This document shows, piece by piece, positions 9,641 through 19,451 of a DNA stretch of 64,000 nucleotides. This DNA comes from CAWEQW01 sp963811365. Its GTDB lineage: Bacteria > Actinomycetota > Actinomycetes > Propionibacteriales > Nocardioidaceae. The notes below the pieces were generated by a model. The model was not told the DNA's origin. It saw nothing but the letters and a program-made list of their open reading frames with translations, and made no database searches. Location: positions 62,001 through 126,000 of the forward strand of contig CAWEQW010000011.1 in the NCBI GenBank assembly GCA_963811365.1, given 5' to 3'. Position 1 is the first letter of the stretch, and each line of letters starts with the position of its first letter. The position numbers and the translations under genes are program-made.

Positions 9641-10342
9641 TCAGGCCGAGAGGCCGAGCGCCTCCATGCGCGCGTTGTGGTTCTCGGTGAGCCGGGCGAA
9701 CATCCGCGCGATGGCCGCGAGGTCCAGCCCCGGACGGTCGACCCCGCCGGACAGCAGGGCGGAGAGCGCGTCGCGGTCGGCGGCCACCCGCTGGGCCTGG
9801 GAGAGCGCCTCCCCCATCAGCCGGCGCCCCCAGAGCGCGAGCCGTCCCCCGACCCGCGGCTCGGCCGCGATCGCCTTGCGCACCCGGTCCACCACGAACG
9901 CCGACTGGCCGGCGTCCTCGAGGCTCTCGATGATCAGGGTGCGCGTCTCGCTGTCGACCGAGGCCGCGATCTCGCGGTAGAAGTCGGTCGCCAGCCCGTC
10001 GCCCACGTAGGCCTTCACGAGCCCCTCGAGCCAGTCCGCCGGCGCGGTCCGCTCGTGGAAGGCGTCGAACGGCTCGCGGAACGGGTCCATCGCCGCGTAG
10101 GGGTCCACGCCGAGCTCCGCGAGCCGGTCGCGCAGCCGGGTGAAGTGGCCGAACTCCGTCGAGGCCATCGCCGCGACCTCGGCCTTGTCCTGCAGGCGCG
10201 GCGCAAGCTTGACGTCCTCGGCCAGCCGCTCGAACGCCGACATCTCGCCGTACGCGATGACGCCCAGGAGGTCGACGACGGCGGCGACGTACGACGGGTC
10301 CTGGAAGGCCAGCGGCACCGGCGCAGCGGGCGTGTCGGTCAT
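9641..10342 (-). CDS. Ferritin-like fold protein
   Basis: 233 residues, mostly helical, with spaced acidic and histidine positions (YGEMSAFERLAEDVKLA, AMASTEFGHFTRLRDRL, FYREIAASVDSETR) typical of the ferritin-like superfamily found beside rhlE in actinomycetes. The start is the ATG before TDTPAAPVP; the open frame extends 11 codons upstream, but that part is atypical. Convergent with DUF3107 and divergent from rhlE. The exact substrate is unknown; it may be a metal-dependent tRNA or membrane-modifying enzyme, which is guesswork. Confidence 0.85.
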   Translation of the reverse strand: MTDTPAAPVPLAFQDPSYVAAVVDLLGVIAYGEMSAFERLAEDVKLAPRLQDKAEVAAMASTEFGHFTRLRDRLAELGVDPYAAMDPFREPFDAFHERTAPADWLEGLVKAYVGDGLATDFYREIAASVDSETRTLIIESLEDAGQSAFVVDRVRKAIAAEPRVGGRLALWGRRLMGEALSQAQRVAADRDALSALLSGGVDRPGLDLAAIARMFARLTENHNARMEALGLSA

Positions 10343-10358
10343 GGCGGGAGCGTACCGG

Positions 10359-10364
10359 TAGAAT
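10359..10364 (+). promoter_or_regulatory. Candidate -10 element for rhlE
   Basis: TAGAAT lies 14 bases before the GTG start of rhlE, in the 35-base gap between divergent genes. A start point around 10371 would give a nearly leaderless message, which is common in actinomycetes. No convincing -35 was seen. Confidence 0.3.
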
Positions 10365-10377
10365 CGTCTGGACAACT

Positions 10378-11909
10378 GTGAGAGAAGGACGGCAGGCGCT
10401 GTCCCCCCAGTCCAAGAGAACAGGCAAGCTTCTGACCACCTTCAGAGAGCTCGGGGCGCTCCCCGAGATCGCCGACGCCCTCGAGCGCGCCGGCATCGTC
10501 CACCCCTTCCCGATCCAGGAGATGACGCTCTCGGTCGCCCTCATGGGCACCGACCTCATCGGGCAGGCACGCACCGGCACCGGCAAGACGCTCGCGTTCG
10601 GCATCCCCGTCCTGCAGCGCACGGTCGCGCCGCACGACCCCGACTACGCCGACCTCGCCGCGCCCGACAAGCCGCAGGCGCTCGTCGTGGCGCCGACCCG
10701 GGAGCTCGCGCTGCAGGTCGCCGGAGACCTCCGGCTGGCCAGCGCGGATCGCGGCACCCGGGTGCTGACCGTCTACGGCGGCGTCGGGTACGACGCCCAG
10801 CTGGACGCGCTCAAGACCGGCGTCGACGTGGTCGTCGGCACACCGGGACGGCTCCTCGACCTGGCCAACCGCCGGGTCCTGGACCTGAGCCACACCAAGG
10901 TTCTCGTCCTCGACGAGGCCGACGAGATGCTCGACCTCGGCTTCCTGCCGGACGTGCAGAAGCTGCTGGCGAAGACTCCCGAGACCCGGCAGACGATGCT
11001 GTTCTCGGCCACCATGCCGGCCGCGATCGTCGCGCTCGCCCGCACCCACATGCGGCACCCGATGAACATCCGCGCCGAGTCGGGTGACAGCCAGCAGACC
11101 GTGCCGGCCACGGCCCAGTTCATCTACCAGGTCCACGACCTCGACAAGCCCGAGATCATCGCCCGGATCCTGCAGGCCGAGAACTCCGGCAGCACGATCG
11201 TGTTCACCCGCACCAAGCGCGCCGCGCAGCGGGTGGCCGACGACCTGGCCGAGCGCGGGTTCCCGGCCAGCCCGCTGCACGGCGACATGCAGCAGGTCGC
11301 CCGCGAGAAGGCGCTCAAGCGGTTCCGCGAGGGCAAGGTCAAGGTGCTGGTCGCGACCGACGTGGCCGCGCGCGGCATCGACGTCGCCGACGTCACCCAC
11401 GTCATCAACTACAGCTGCCCCGAGGACGACAAGACCTACGTGCACCGCATCGGCCGCACCGGCCGAGCGGGCGCCTCGGGCGTCGCGGTCACCTTCGTCG
11501 ACTGGGCCGACGTGACCCGGTGGAAGGTCATCAACAAGACCCTCGACCTGCCGTTCGAGGAGGTCCCCGAGACGTACTCGACCTCCGAGCACCTGTACCA
11601 CGACATGGGCATCCCGGCCGGCGCGAAGGGCCGCATCGTCCCCGAGAGGCCGCGCGTCCCCGCCGAGGAGTCCGGCTCCGGCGGCGCCTCGCGTGAGGAC
11701 CGCGAGCGGCCGGCGCGCCGGCGTACCCGCTCCCGGACCCGCACCCGCGGCGGTCAGCCGGCGGCCGGCAGCGGGACGGCGCCCGAGGGCGCGAGCGCCC
11801 CCACCCGGAGTCGTCCGACGGCGCCACCAAGCCACGGCGCAGCCGCAACCGCCGCCGGTCGCGCGGAGGCTCGGGCAGCAGCCCGGCGGCGAGCACCGCC
11901 GCGGAGTAG
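10378..11909 (+). CDS. rhlE: DEAD-box ATP-dependent RNA helicase RhlE (frameshift near 3' end)
   Basis: About 510 residues. Helicase motifs run in order: Q motif (FPIQEMTL), motif I ARTGTGKT, Ia PTRELALQ, Ib GTPGRLLDL, II DEAD, III SAT, IV IVFTRTKRAAQ, V ATDVAARGID, VI YVHRIGRTGRAG, then an Arg-rich tail. After about 11,800 the annotated frame drifts. A one-base shift around 11,800-11,812 gives a tail PESSDGATKPRRSRNRRRS ending at TAG 11907-11909, which meets the converging gene cleanly; the uncorrected frame runs to 11,949. RNA remodelling and ribosome assembly role by family. The start codon (GTG 10378) lacks an obvious Shine-Dalgarno. Confidence 0.88.
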
Positions 11910-11913
11910 CCGC

Positions 11914-12642
11914 TCAGGCGGCACGACGACCGGGTGCCGAGCGGCGTGAAGCGCCACAGCGCCTTCGCGTCGGGGCGCCACTGGCGCACGCAGCCGTGCG
12001 ACTGCGGCGTGCCGAGCTGGGCCCGGGTCTGCAGCGGTGGCCGTCCTTGACCGGGATGTCGTGGAACCCGATCGCGGCGTTGACGCCATGGGTGAACACG
12101 ACGAAGTAGTCCATCGTGCCGGAGTCGTCGATGCCGAAGGCGTGCGGCTGCCGGCTCTCGACCTGTAGTGCCCGGCGTGCAGGTTGTCGGTCAGGCTGCC
12201 GGAGACCAGGTAGGTGCGGCGTACCGTGCCGTCGCGGCGGCACCAGCCACACGCGCTGCGCGACCGGTCGAAGACCACCCGCCGCCGCGGCCGGTGCGGG
12301 CCGGGACCGCCGGCGCGGCCGCCGACGGCAGGGTCGATTCCGCCGTCTCCGCGGGCGAGGGCGCTGACCGGAGCGGGTCGCGCGGCAACGAGCCGTCACC
12401 GAGCCGGCGAGCCGCAGGGCCCCCTGGGCCGGGCCGGCCGGCGCCTGGGTGGACACGGCCGGAGCGGCCATGGACTCGATCGGCAGCAGACCCACCGCCG
12501 CCGAGCACGGCCACAGGGTGACCAGGAGCGACCCGCCTGCGGCGGCGATGCGCGGGTAGCGCGGCCGCGGAGGCACCGCGCGCCGAGCGTCCCCGGGACG
12601 TGGTGCACCGGTGGTGCTGCGACGGCCGCCCATGCCCGTCAT
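11914..12642 (-). pseudogene. L,D-transpeptidase (YkuD domain), broken by several frameshifts
   Basis: Pieces in all three leftward frames join into one protein. It has an N-terminal membrane or signal region (AAAGGSLLVTLWPCSAAVG), a Pro/Ala-rich linker, then a YkuD catalytic core: AQRVWLV, GTVRRTYLVSGSLTDNLHAG, GIDDSGTMDYFVVFTHGVN, AIGFHDIPV, and the SHGCVR-type active-site region around 11,980-12,000 followed by QWRPDAKALWRFTPLGTR. At least three one-base shifts are needed. L,D-transpeptidases make 3-3 peptidoglycan cross-links outside the membrane. The ATG at 12642 overlaps the ParA stop. Frameshifts are probably sequence errors, as neighbouring core genes show the same damage. Confidence 0.7.
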
Positions 12643-13430
12643 CTAGGCGAGTCGGCCCGCTCTTGTGCGAGGCGTGCCGGCGACCTCGCCGGTAGGCGTC
12701 GGCGCCGCGGTGCTCGCCGGGTGGTGCTCAGGATCGACCGCCCGGCGGCCGGCGCCTCCGCGAAGCGGATCGACTTGGGGATCGGCGGCTCGACGACGTC
12801 GAGCGAGTAGGCCTCGGAGATGTTGTCCAGCACGGCGCGGGCGTGGTTGGTCCGCCCGTCGAACAGCGTGGGCAGCACCCCCCAGACCTGAGCTCACGGT
12901 TGGTGAACCGGCGTACGTCGTGGACGGTGTCGAGCAGCTGGCCGACTCCGCGGTGCGACAGCGTCTCGCACTGCAACGGGATCAGCACACCGCGTGGCGG
13001 CGGTCAGCGCCGCGACCGTGAGCACGCCGAGCGAGGGCGGGCAGTCCAGCAGCACCCAGTCGTAGTCCGTCGAGCTCGTCGAGCGCCGCCGCGGATGACG
13101 TACTCGCGCCCGGTGCGGGTCAGCAGGTCGGCCTCGGCGCGGGCGAGCTCGATGGTCGCCGGCAGCAGGTCGACGCCGTCCTCGGTGGTCGAGGATGACC
13201 TCGGTGGGGTCGAGCCCCTTGGTGAGCACGTGGTGCACCGAGAGCTCGAGGTCCTCGGGGTCGATGCCCAGCGAGAACGTCAGGCAGGCCTGCGGGTCGA
13301 GGTCGACGAGGAGGACCCGGCTGGCCCTGCTCGGCGAGCGCGGCGCCCAGCGAGGCGACGGTCGTCGTCTTGGCGACGCCGCCCTTCTGGTTGGCGATCG
13401 CGAGGACTGGTCGCTTCGTCCCCGCCGATT
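12643..13430 (-). pseudogene. ParA/Soj-family ATPase, broken by several frameshifts
   Basis: Leftward fragments join into a ParA-type ATPase. They are VLAIANQKGGVAKTTTVASLG (deviant Walker A) near 13,400; RVLLVDLDPQACLTFSLGID; DYDWVLLDCPPSLGVLTV (Walker B) near 13,060; LIPLQCETLSHRGVGQLLDT near 12,970; and PTLFDGRTNHARAVLDNI with PPIPKSIRFAEAP near 12,800. Each piece is in a different frame from the next, so four or more one-base indels are present. No start codon is left in frame with the Walker A segment, so 13,430 is approximate. An orphan ParA beside rhlE is conserved in mycobacteria (Rv3213c). Confidence 0.72.
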
Positions 13431-13483
13431 GTGCCCGAGACAGACGGCCTGACCGCGGGTCAGCGCCGTGGAAGGCTCGGGGC

Positions 13484-14249
13484 ATGTCGCGACCAGTCGC
13501 CTGGTCACCGGTCCCACCGCGGGCATCGGCCGGTCGTTCGCCGAGCAGCTCGCCGCGCGCGGCTACGACCTGGTGCTGGTGGCTCGCGACGAGCACCGGC
13601 TCGCGGAGGTCGCCGCCGGCTGGCCCGCGAGCACGGCGTCGAGGCGAGGTGCTCCCGGCCGACCTCGGCGGACCGCGCGGCCCTGGCCCGGGTGGAGGCC
13701 CGGCTCGCCGACGCGGCGCGCCCGGTCGACCTGCTGGTGAACAACGCCGGCTTCGTCGCTCAAGCACGGCTTCCTGGACAACGACATCGAGGACGAGCAG
13801 GCGATGCTCGACGTGCTCGTGACCGCCGTGCTGCGGCTGACCCACGCCGCCCTACGCCCGATGGTCGAGCGCGGCCACGGCGGCGGTCATCAACGTCTCG
13901 AGCGTGGCCGGCTACCTGCCGCGCGGGACCTACAGCGCCGCGAAGGCGTACGTCACCTCGTTCAGCGAGTGGGCGGACCTGACCTACCGCGACCGCGGCG
14001 TGCGCGGTGATGGCGCTGCTGCCCGGCTTCACGAAGACCGAGTTCCACGAGCGGATGGACGTCTCCCGCGACTCGGCGCCGTCGTGGCTGTGGCTGGACG
14101 TCGACGACCTGGTGCGCGAGGCGCTCGCCGACCTCGAGCACGGGCGCACGGTCTCGATCCCGTCCAAGCGCTACAAGGCCCTCGCCGCGCTCGCCCGCTA
14201 CACCCCGTCGTCGCTGCAGGCGAGGTTCCAGGGGCTCGGCCGCAGGTGA
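13484..14249 (+). pseudogene. SDR-family oxidoreductase, broken by several frameshifts
   Basis: Joining frames gives a classical short-chain dehydrogenase. A start MSRPVA is followed, after a missing base near 13,502, by LVTGPTAGIGRSFAEQLAAR (TGxxxGIG nucleotide motif). Later come PVDLLVNNAGF, INVSSVAGYLPRGTYSAAKAYV (catalytic Ser, Tyr and Lys), MALLPGFTKTEFHERM and a tail SLQARFQGLGRR to the stop at 14,249. Shifts are needed near 13,500, 13,620, 13,650, 13,760, 13,880 and 14,003. Divergent from the ParA gene and convergent with the PHP gene. Substrate unknown. Confidence 0.75.
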
Positions 14250-14318
14250 CCCGTCTGCGGTCCCGCCGGTCGTCGCCGCGCGGGGATCGCAGACGAACCG
14301 GGGCTGCGCGACGCGACG

Positions 14319-15201
14319 TCATGGCACCGCCACCTCGGGTGTCCGGCGTCCGGAGCGGCGCGCGGCGTCCGCGGCCAGCTCCAGGAGGCGTGCGTACTCC
14401 TCGGGCGCGGTGAGGTTGCAGCCGAGCGCATGCCCCCGCTTCCCCTCGCCGTGGTGGTCGCTCGAGCCGGTCACCACCAGGCCCAGCCGCCGCGCTGTGG
14501 CCCGCAGGCGCTCTCGCACGGCGGCCGGGTGGTCCTGGTGGTCGACCTCGACGCCGGCCATCCCGGCGTCCCTGAGCCGCGCCAGGCCGCGCTCGTCCAG
14601 GGCCTCGTGGTTGTGCCGCGACGCCCACGGGTGCGCGACCACGCTCACCCCGCCGGCCGCGTCGACGATCCCCAGGGTGCGGACCAGGTCGGCCGCGTAG
14701 CGCTTGACGTACGCCGGCCCCTGCGGTCCCAGGTACCGGTTGAACGCCTCGTTGCGGTCGGCGACGACACCCTTCGCGACCAGGGCGTCGGCGATGTGCG
14801 GGCGTCCGGTGGCCGCGGCCTCGCCGGACACCCGCAGCACGTCATCGGCCGTGATGTCGATGCCGAGGGCCCGCAACCGCTCCAGCACCGCGGGCAGTCG
14901 GGCGTTGCGGCCGGCGAGCACCCGGTCGCAGCTCCTCGACGAGCGGCGGGTAGCCCGGGTCCGGGAGATAGGCCAGCAGGTGCACGCCGTACCCCGCGAG
15001 AGAGCAGCTGATCTCGAGCCCGCGCAGCAGCGTCGTACCGACCTCGGCGGCTTCGGCGGCCGCCTCCTGCCAGCCCTCCGTCGTGTCGTGGTCGGTCAGG
15101 CCGAGGACGTCGATGCCCGCGGCGTGCGCGTGCCGCACCAGGGCGGCCGGGGAGTCGGTGCCGTCGGAGCGGTCGGAGTGCGTGTGGAGATCGATGCGCA
15201 C
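14319..15201 (-). CDS. PHP-domain phosphoesterase (one frameshift)
   Basis: The first part, from GTG 15201 (VRIDLHTHSDRSDG, GLTDHDTTEGW), and the second part (ITADDVLRVSGEAAATGRP, VSVVAHPWA, TGSSDHHGEGK) lie in different frames that meet near 14,925, so one base is missing or extra there. Metal-binding HxH and the terminal DHH are intact. These proteins are usually 3',5'-nucleoside bisphosphate phosphatases of the YciV/RnaAM type, which act on pAp or RNA 5' ends; the exact substrate is inferred. About 290 residues in all, the usual size. Confidence 0.82.
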
Positions 15202-15229
15202 CCGTCCAAGCGTACGGACCACCGGGTCG

Positions 15230-15865
15230 TCACCACGCCGGCGGACTCGTCACGAACGGGAGGTCGATCAGCTCCGGTCCGAGCGCCGCGACGTCGGTGA
15301 GCACCCACTCGTCCTGCAGCAGCAGCGCCGCCGACGGGGGCCGGAGCACCAGCCACAGCCAGCGGCCGAGCGCCTCCCCGACGAACACCGACCGGTCGAA
15401 GTGCGTGTCCGCGCCAGAGGTGAGCACCGACCACAGCTTGATGGGGTGGCCGTCGATGCGCACCTTCAGGTCCGGCGGCCCGTCCCCGATCTCGGCGCCG
15501 GGGTCGCTGCGCAGCAGCCCGGCGCAGCGCGAGCCCACCCCGACCCCGGGCTCCTCGGACACCACGGTCAGCTCGACCACCCCGTCGAGGTCGCTCGAGC
15601 CGGTGCAGGTTACGTACGTCGCGCGGGCGTCGGCGCCCTCGTCCGCCACACAGCCGAAGTCCGACACCGCCCAGCCGGGACTCAGCGGCCAGGGCATCAG
15701 AGTGGGCAGTGCTCCGGCGCACCTGAGGTGCTCGGCGAACTGCTCGTAGCCGGCATCGCGGGTGCGCCACAACGGGGTGGTCTCCCCGTGGACCGGACAG
15801 CGCCAGCCGGTCCGGTCCCGCTTCACGGACGAGGCGCACCGGGGGCAGCCGGCCACGAGGGTCAT
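15230..15865 (-). CDS. DUF6758-type zinc-ribbon protein
   Basis: 211 residues starting with a zinc-ribbon pattern (GCPRCASSV, then CPVHGE) and followed by a globular domain rich in Trp (MPWPLSPGWAVSDFGCV, LGRWLWLVLRPPSAALLL). The arrangement beside a PHP-domain gene is widespread in actinomycetes, and my recollection is that the family is DUF6758. Function unknown. Confidence 0.75.
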   Translation of the reverse strand: MTLVAGCPRCASSVKRDRTGWRCPVHGETTPLWRTRDAGYEQFAEHLRCAGALPTLMPWPLSPGWAVSDFGCVADEGADARATYVTCTGSSDLDGVVELTVVSEEPGVGVGSRCAGLLRSDPGAEIGDGPPDLKVRIDGHPIKLWSVLTSGADTHFDRSVFVGEALGRWLWLVLRPPSAALLLQDEWVLTDVAALGPELIDLPFVTSPPAW

Positions 15866-15905
15866 GGGCTAACCGTGCTGCCCGGCCGCACGGCCGTCAA
15901 GAAGC

Positions 15906-16112
15906 TCACCCGGGCTCCGAGACGCCGTCCTCGGGCAGCAGGCTCCTCTGGTCCAGGGCGTAGAGCAGCGCGAACGCGGGGCCGACCAGCACCACGGCGC
16001 GCCCGGTCGCGACGATGACGGCCTCGATCGTCCCCGTCGGCGCGGCGCCCGCGCCCACCGTCGACGTCCGGGGCAGCAGGTGGAAGGGCGACCCGGCGAA
16101 GGTGCTGGCCAT
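15906..16112 (-). CDS. Small single-pass membrane protein
   Basis: 68 residues from the ATG at 16112, chosen because AGGAG lies five bases upstream (CCAGGAGCGCTG); a longer in-frame start at 16202 lacks this. One hydrophobic segment (AVIVATGRAVVLVGPAFALLYAL). Unknown function. Confidence 0.6.
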   Translation of the reverse strand: MASTFAGSPFHLLPRTSTVGAGAAPTGTIEAVIVATGRAVVLVGPAFALLYALDQRSLLPEDGVSEPG

Positions 16113-16237
16113 CAGCGCTCCTGGACAGGCGTGGCCCGGGTCCGACCCGAGGACGGTCGGCCCCGCACCGGGGCCGGGCATCGTCCGCCGGGGACGATTC
16201 ACGCCGACGGCTCGGACCGGGGGCTAGGGTCTGGCCT

Positions 16238-16663
16238 GTGGCAGCCGGTCTCGTCGACTGCGTGGGCGCCGTGGTGCACGACGCCCACGGCCGGCTCCTG
16301 CTCGTACGGCGCGGCACCGAGCCGGCCCGGGGGACGTGGTCGGTGCCGGGCGGCCGCGTCGAGGCCGGTGAGACCGACGCCGCCGCGACCGTCCGCGAGG
16401 TGCGCGAGGAGACCGGGCTCGACGTCGAGGTCGGCCGGCTGCTCGGCAGCGTGCTGCGCGACGCCCCGGCCGGCGGGCGGTACCTGATCCGCGACTACCT
16501 GTGCCGGCCCGCGCCCGGCAGCGAGCCCGACGCGGTCCGCGCCGGGGACGACGCGGCCGGGGTGGGCTGGTTCGGCGCCGGTGACCTCGCGGACCTGGTG
16601 TGCGCGCCGGGGCTGGTCGACGCGCTGGCGCAGTGGGGTGTGCTGCCCCAGCCGGGACGCTAG
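16238..16663 (+). CDS. Nudix hydrolase
   Basis: 141 residues. The Nudix box is complete: GGRVEAGETDAAATVREVREETGLDVEV (GX5EX7REVXEEXGU). Starts with GTG at 16238 (VAAGLVDCVGAVVHD). The product hydrolyses a nucleoside diphosphate linked to an unknown group; the substrate cannot be read from the box. Stands alone, convergent with the phosphatase gene. Confidence 0.9.
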   Translation: MAAGLVDCVGAVVHDAHGRLLLVRRGTEPARGTWSVPGGRVEAGETDAAATVREVREETGLDVEVGRLLGSVLRDAPAGGRYLIRDYLCRPAPGSEPDAVRAGDDAAGVGWFGAGDLADLVCAPGLVDALAQWGVLPQPGR

Positions 16664-16691
16664 TACCGCGTCAGGAAGCAGGGACGCGGTG

Positions 16692-17279
16692 CTAGGAGTT
16701 CCAGCGGAGCACGACCGGGAAGTCCCTCTCGTAGCCCAGCGTGCTCACCGTCGCCGTGTCCAGCTTGAAGAACCGGCCCTCGTCGACCGGCTGCTCGATC
16801 CACCGCGCGGCCAGTGCCCGCAGCGAGTGTCCGTGGCCGAACAGCAGCGTCCGTCCGCCCTGCTCCCGGATCCCGGACACCACCCGGTCGAGGCGCTCGG
16901 TCACCTCGTCCGCGGTCTCGCCGCCCGGTGTGGGATGCGTCCACACGGTCCAGCCGGGCACGGTGTCGCGGATCTCCGCGGTGGTGATGCCCTCGTAGTC
17001 GCCGTAGTCCCACTCGACGAGGTCGTCGCTGGTCTCCGGTGAACCGAAGCCGGCCAGCTCCGCGGTGCGCCGGGCCCGGAGGAGCGGGCTGCTCAGCACC
17101 CGGTCGAACGACGTACCGGCGAGCCGCTCCTTGAGCGCGCAGGCCACGTCGACGCCGTTCTCGGTGAGGTCCAGGTCGGTCGTCGACGTGTGCCTGCCGT
17201 CGCGGCTCCACGCGGTCTCGCCGTGCCTGACCAGCCAGAGCTCCTGGTCGCGTTCGACGGGGTTCGTGCCGAGATCCAT
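16692..17279 (-). CDS. Histidine phosphatase family protein
   Basis: 195 residues. The phosphoglycerate-mutase fold signature LVRHGETAWS at residues 16-25 carries the catalytic RHG, a second arginine is in VLSSPLLRARRT, and the second histidine is in LLFGHGHSLRALA. A mycobacterial homologue at a similar position (Rv3214) is a broad phosphatase, not a glycolytic mutase, and I expect the same here. Starts at ATG 17279. Confidence 0.88.
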   Translation of the reverse strand: MDLGTNPVERDQELWLVRHGETAWSRDGRHTSTTDLDLTENGVDVACALKERLAGTSFDRVLSSPLLRARRTAELAGFGSPETSDDLVEWDYGDYEGITTAEIRDTVPGWTVWTHPTPGGETADEVTERLDRVVSGIREQGGRTLLFGHGHSLRALAARWIEQPVDEGRFFKLDTATVSTLGYERDFPVVLRWNS

Positions 17280-17295
17280 GCTGCGACCCTATCGC

Positions 17296-18783
17296 TCAGT
17301 GCACGCCGGACATCAGGCTGCGGATCGGCTTGACCAGGACGGCCAGCGCGAGCCCCACCACGATGGCGACCAGGCCCAGCCACAGGAAGTACGGCGTCTC
17401 GTTGCCGGTGTCGTAGAAGCCGGCCAGGAAGCCCGACATCGCGGTGCCGAGCGCGACGGACAGGAAGAACAGCGCGACCATCTGGGTGCGGAACGCCTCG
17501 GGCGCGAGCTTCGTGGCGAGCGAGAGACCCACCGGGGAGAGCAGCAGCTCGGCGATCGTGAACACGAACAGGATGCCGACCATGCCGATCAGCGGCGCGG
17601 AGCCGGGACCGCCTCCGACCATCGGCAGGAAGAGCAGGAACGCGACGCCCATGAGCACCGTGCCGAGCGCGAACTTCACCGGCGTCGACGGCTGCCGCGG
17701 CCCCAGCTTCGTCCACATCAGCGCGAACAGGCCGGAGAGCAGGATGATGAAGACCGGGTTGATCGAGTTCACCCACGACACCGGCATCGTCCATCCGAAC
17801 AGGTTCCGGTCCAGCCGCTTGTCGGCGTAGATCGGCACGACGGTGAACTGCTGCTGGTACAGCGACCAGAACGCCGCGCTGGCGATGAACATCGGGATGA
17901 ACGCGTAGACCCGGCGGCGCTCGACCTGGGTCACCTTCCGGCTGCGCAGGATCAGCACGAAGTAGGCCACGGTTGCCGCGATCGTCAGCCCCACCACGAT
18001 GTTGTCGAGGTTGTCGGCGGTGACGACGCCGACGAGCGCGAGCACCGCGACCAGGGCCAGCCCGGCCACCGCGACGCCGACGGCCAGCGGGCGCTGCGAG
18101 ACCGGCAGCGGGTTCTCCACGACGTGCGCCGACTCCCCGAACCGCTTGCGCCCGACGGAGTACTGCACGAGCCCGATGAACATGCCGATCGCGGCCAGCC
18201 CGAACCCGTAGTGGAAGCCCAGGCCCTGCTGGGCGAGCCCGGTGAGCAGCGGGCCGACGAGCGCGCCGAGGTTGATGCCCAGGTAGAAGATCGAGAACCC
18301 GGCGTCGCGGCGGTCGTCGTCCTCGGCGTACAGCGTCCCGACCAGGGTGGTGGCGTTCGCCTTCAGGCCGCCGCTGCCCACCCCGACGAGCACCAGCCCG
18401 ACTCCGACGCCGACGAACCCGGGCAGCAGCGCCAGCGCGATGTGCCCGCACATGATCATCACGGCGCTGTAGAACAGCGTGCGCTCGCTGCCGATCAGAC
18501 GGTCCGCGACCCAGGCGCCGAGGATCGTCGACAGGTACACCAGTCCGCCGTACGCCCCGACGATGCCCGCGGCGGTGGCCTCCGACAGGCCGAGGCCGCC
18601 CCTTGCCGCGGAGTGGTACAGGTAGATCACCAGGATCCCCTGCATGCCGTAGAAGGAGAAGCGCTCCCACATCTCGACGCCGAAGAGGTTGGCGAGGAGG
18701 CGTGGCTGACCGAAGAAGGTCTTCTCGTGCTCTGGGCGCGGTGGTGCAGAGGGTGTGGTCCGAGTACTCACCCGATCGACCAT
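17296..18783 (-). CDS. POT/PTR-family proton-dependent oligopeptide transporter
   Basis: 495 residues, about 14 hydrophobic segments. The PTR2 signature is present at the start: ANLFGVEMWERFSFYGMQGI (the ExxER-type proton-coupling motif), then STILGAWVADRLIG and FYLGINLGALVGPLL. Imports di- and tripeptides with protons across the cytoplasmic membrane by family. Start is ATG 18783 (MVDRVSTRTTP), with a downstream GTG at 18771 as an alternative. Confidence 0.9.
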   Translation of the reverse strand: MVDRVSTRTTPSAPPRPEHEKTFFGQPRLLANLFGVEMWERFSFYGMQGILVIYLYHSAARGGLGLSEATAAGIVGAYGGLVYLSTILGAWVADRLIGSERTLFYSAVMIMCGHIALALLPGFVGVGVGLVLVGVGSGGLKANATTLVGTLYAEDDDRRDAGFSIFYLGINLGALVGPLLTGLAQQGLGFHYGFGLAAIGMFIGLVQYSVGRKRFGESAHVVENPLPVSQRPLAVGVAVAGLALVAVLALVGVVTADNLDNIVVGLTIAATVAYFVLILRSRKVTQVERRRVYAFIPMFIASAAFWSLYQQQFTVVPIYADKRLDRNLFGWTMPVSWVNSINPVFIILLSGLFALMWTKLGPRQPSTPVKFALGTVLMGVAFLLFLPMVGGGPGSAPLIGMVGILFVFTIAELLLSPVGLSLATKLAPEAFRTQMVALFFLSVALGTAMSGFLAGFYDTGNETPYFLWLGLVAIVVGLALAVLVKPIRSLMSGVH

Positions 18784-18825
18784 GCCACCCAGGGGCGGTG
18801 TCCAGCAAATGGACACCGACGGTTC

Positions 18826-19341
18826 CTACCGCGGCGGCGGCTCCACCAGGGTCGGCCGGCCGGGCTGCTCCCCGCCCCGCGCCTCGAGGTAGGAGTTCTT
18901 CGGCACCATGACCTTCCGCTTGAAGACGCACACCAGCGTGCCGTCCTGCTTGTAGCCCTTGGTCTCGACGTGCACCACGCCACGGTCGTCCTTGGACGTC
19001 GACTCCCACTTGTCGAGCACGGTGGTCTCGCCGTAGATCGTGTCGCCGTGGAAGGTCGGCGCGACGTGCCGCAGCGACTCGATCTCGAGGTTCGCGATCG
19101 CCTTGCCGGAGACGTCCGGGACGCTCATGCCGAGCAGCAGCGAGTAGACGTAGTTGCCGACCACGACGTTGCGGCCGAACTGCGTGGTGTTCTCGGCGTA
19201 GCTGGCGTCCAGATGCAGCGGGTGGTGGTTCATCGTCAGCAGGCAGAACAGGTGGTCGTCGTACTCGGTGACCGTCTTGCCCGGCCAGTGCTTGTACGTC
19301 GCCCCGACCTCGAACTCCTCGTAGCTGCGACCGAACTGCAT
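18826..19341 (-). CDS. MaoC-like (R)-hydratase
   Basis: 171 residues with a hot-dog fold pattern: YEEFEVGATYKHWPGKTVTEYDDHLFCLLTMNHHPLH (hydratase catalytic Asp and His), YAENTTQFGRNVVVG, then LRHVAPTFHGDTI. This subtype often accompanies CoA-ester lyases and acyl-CoA dehydrogenases (mesaconyl-CoA type hydratases). Here the acyl-CoA dehydrogenase is 1.4 kb away and a CitE-like lyase 6 kb away, all on the same strand. Confidence 0.87.
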   Translation of the reverse strand: MQFGRSYEEFEVGATYKHWPGKTVTEYDDHLFCLLTMNHHPLHLDASYAENTTQFGRNVVVGNYVYSLLLGMSVPDVSGKAIANLEIESLRHVAPTFHGDTIYGETTVLDKWESTSKDDRGVVHVETKGYKQDGTLVCVFKRKVMVPKNSYLEARGGEQPGRPTLVEPPPR

Positions 19342-19451
19342 CCCGTGCTCCTCGCTGGACGTACCCCGACACGACGCACCCCGACAGGGCTCATGCTGCC
19401 GAACCCGGGGCGGGTGCGGGAGGCCCCGGGCGCGTGGGATGCCTCACCCCG

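Noticed and set aside
10378..11949. Programmed frameshift in rhlE
   Set aside because: No slippery site with stimulatory structure is apparent, and the five next genes show similar random one-base shifts.
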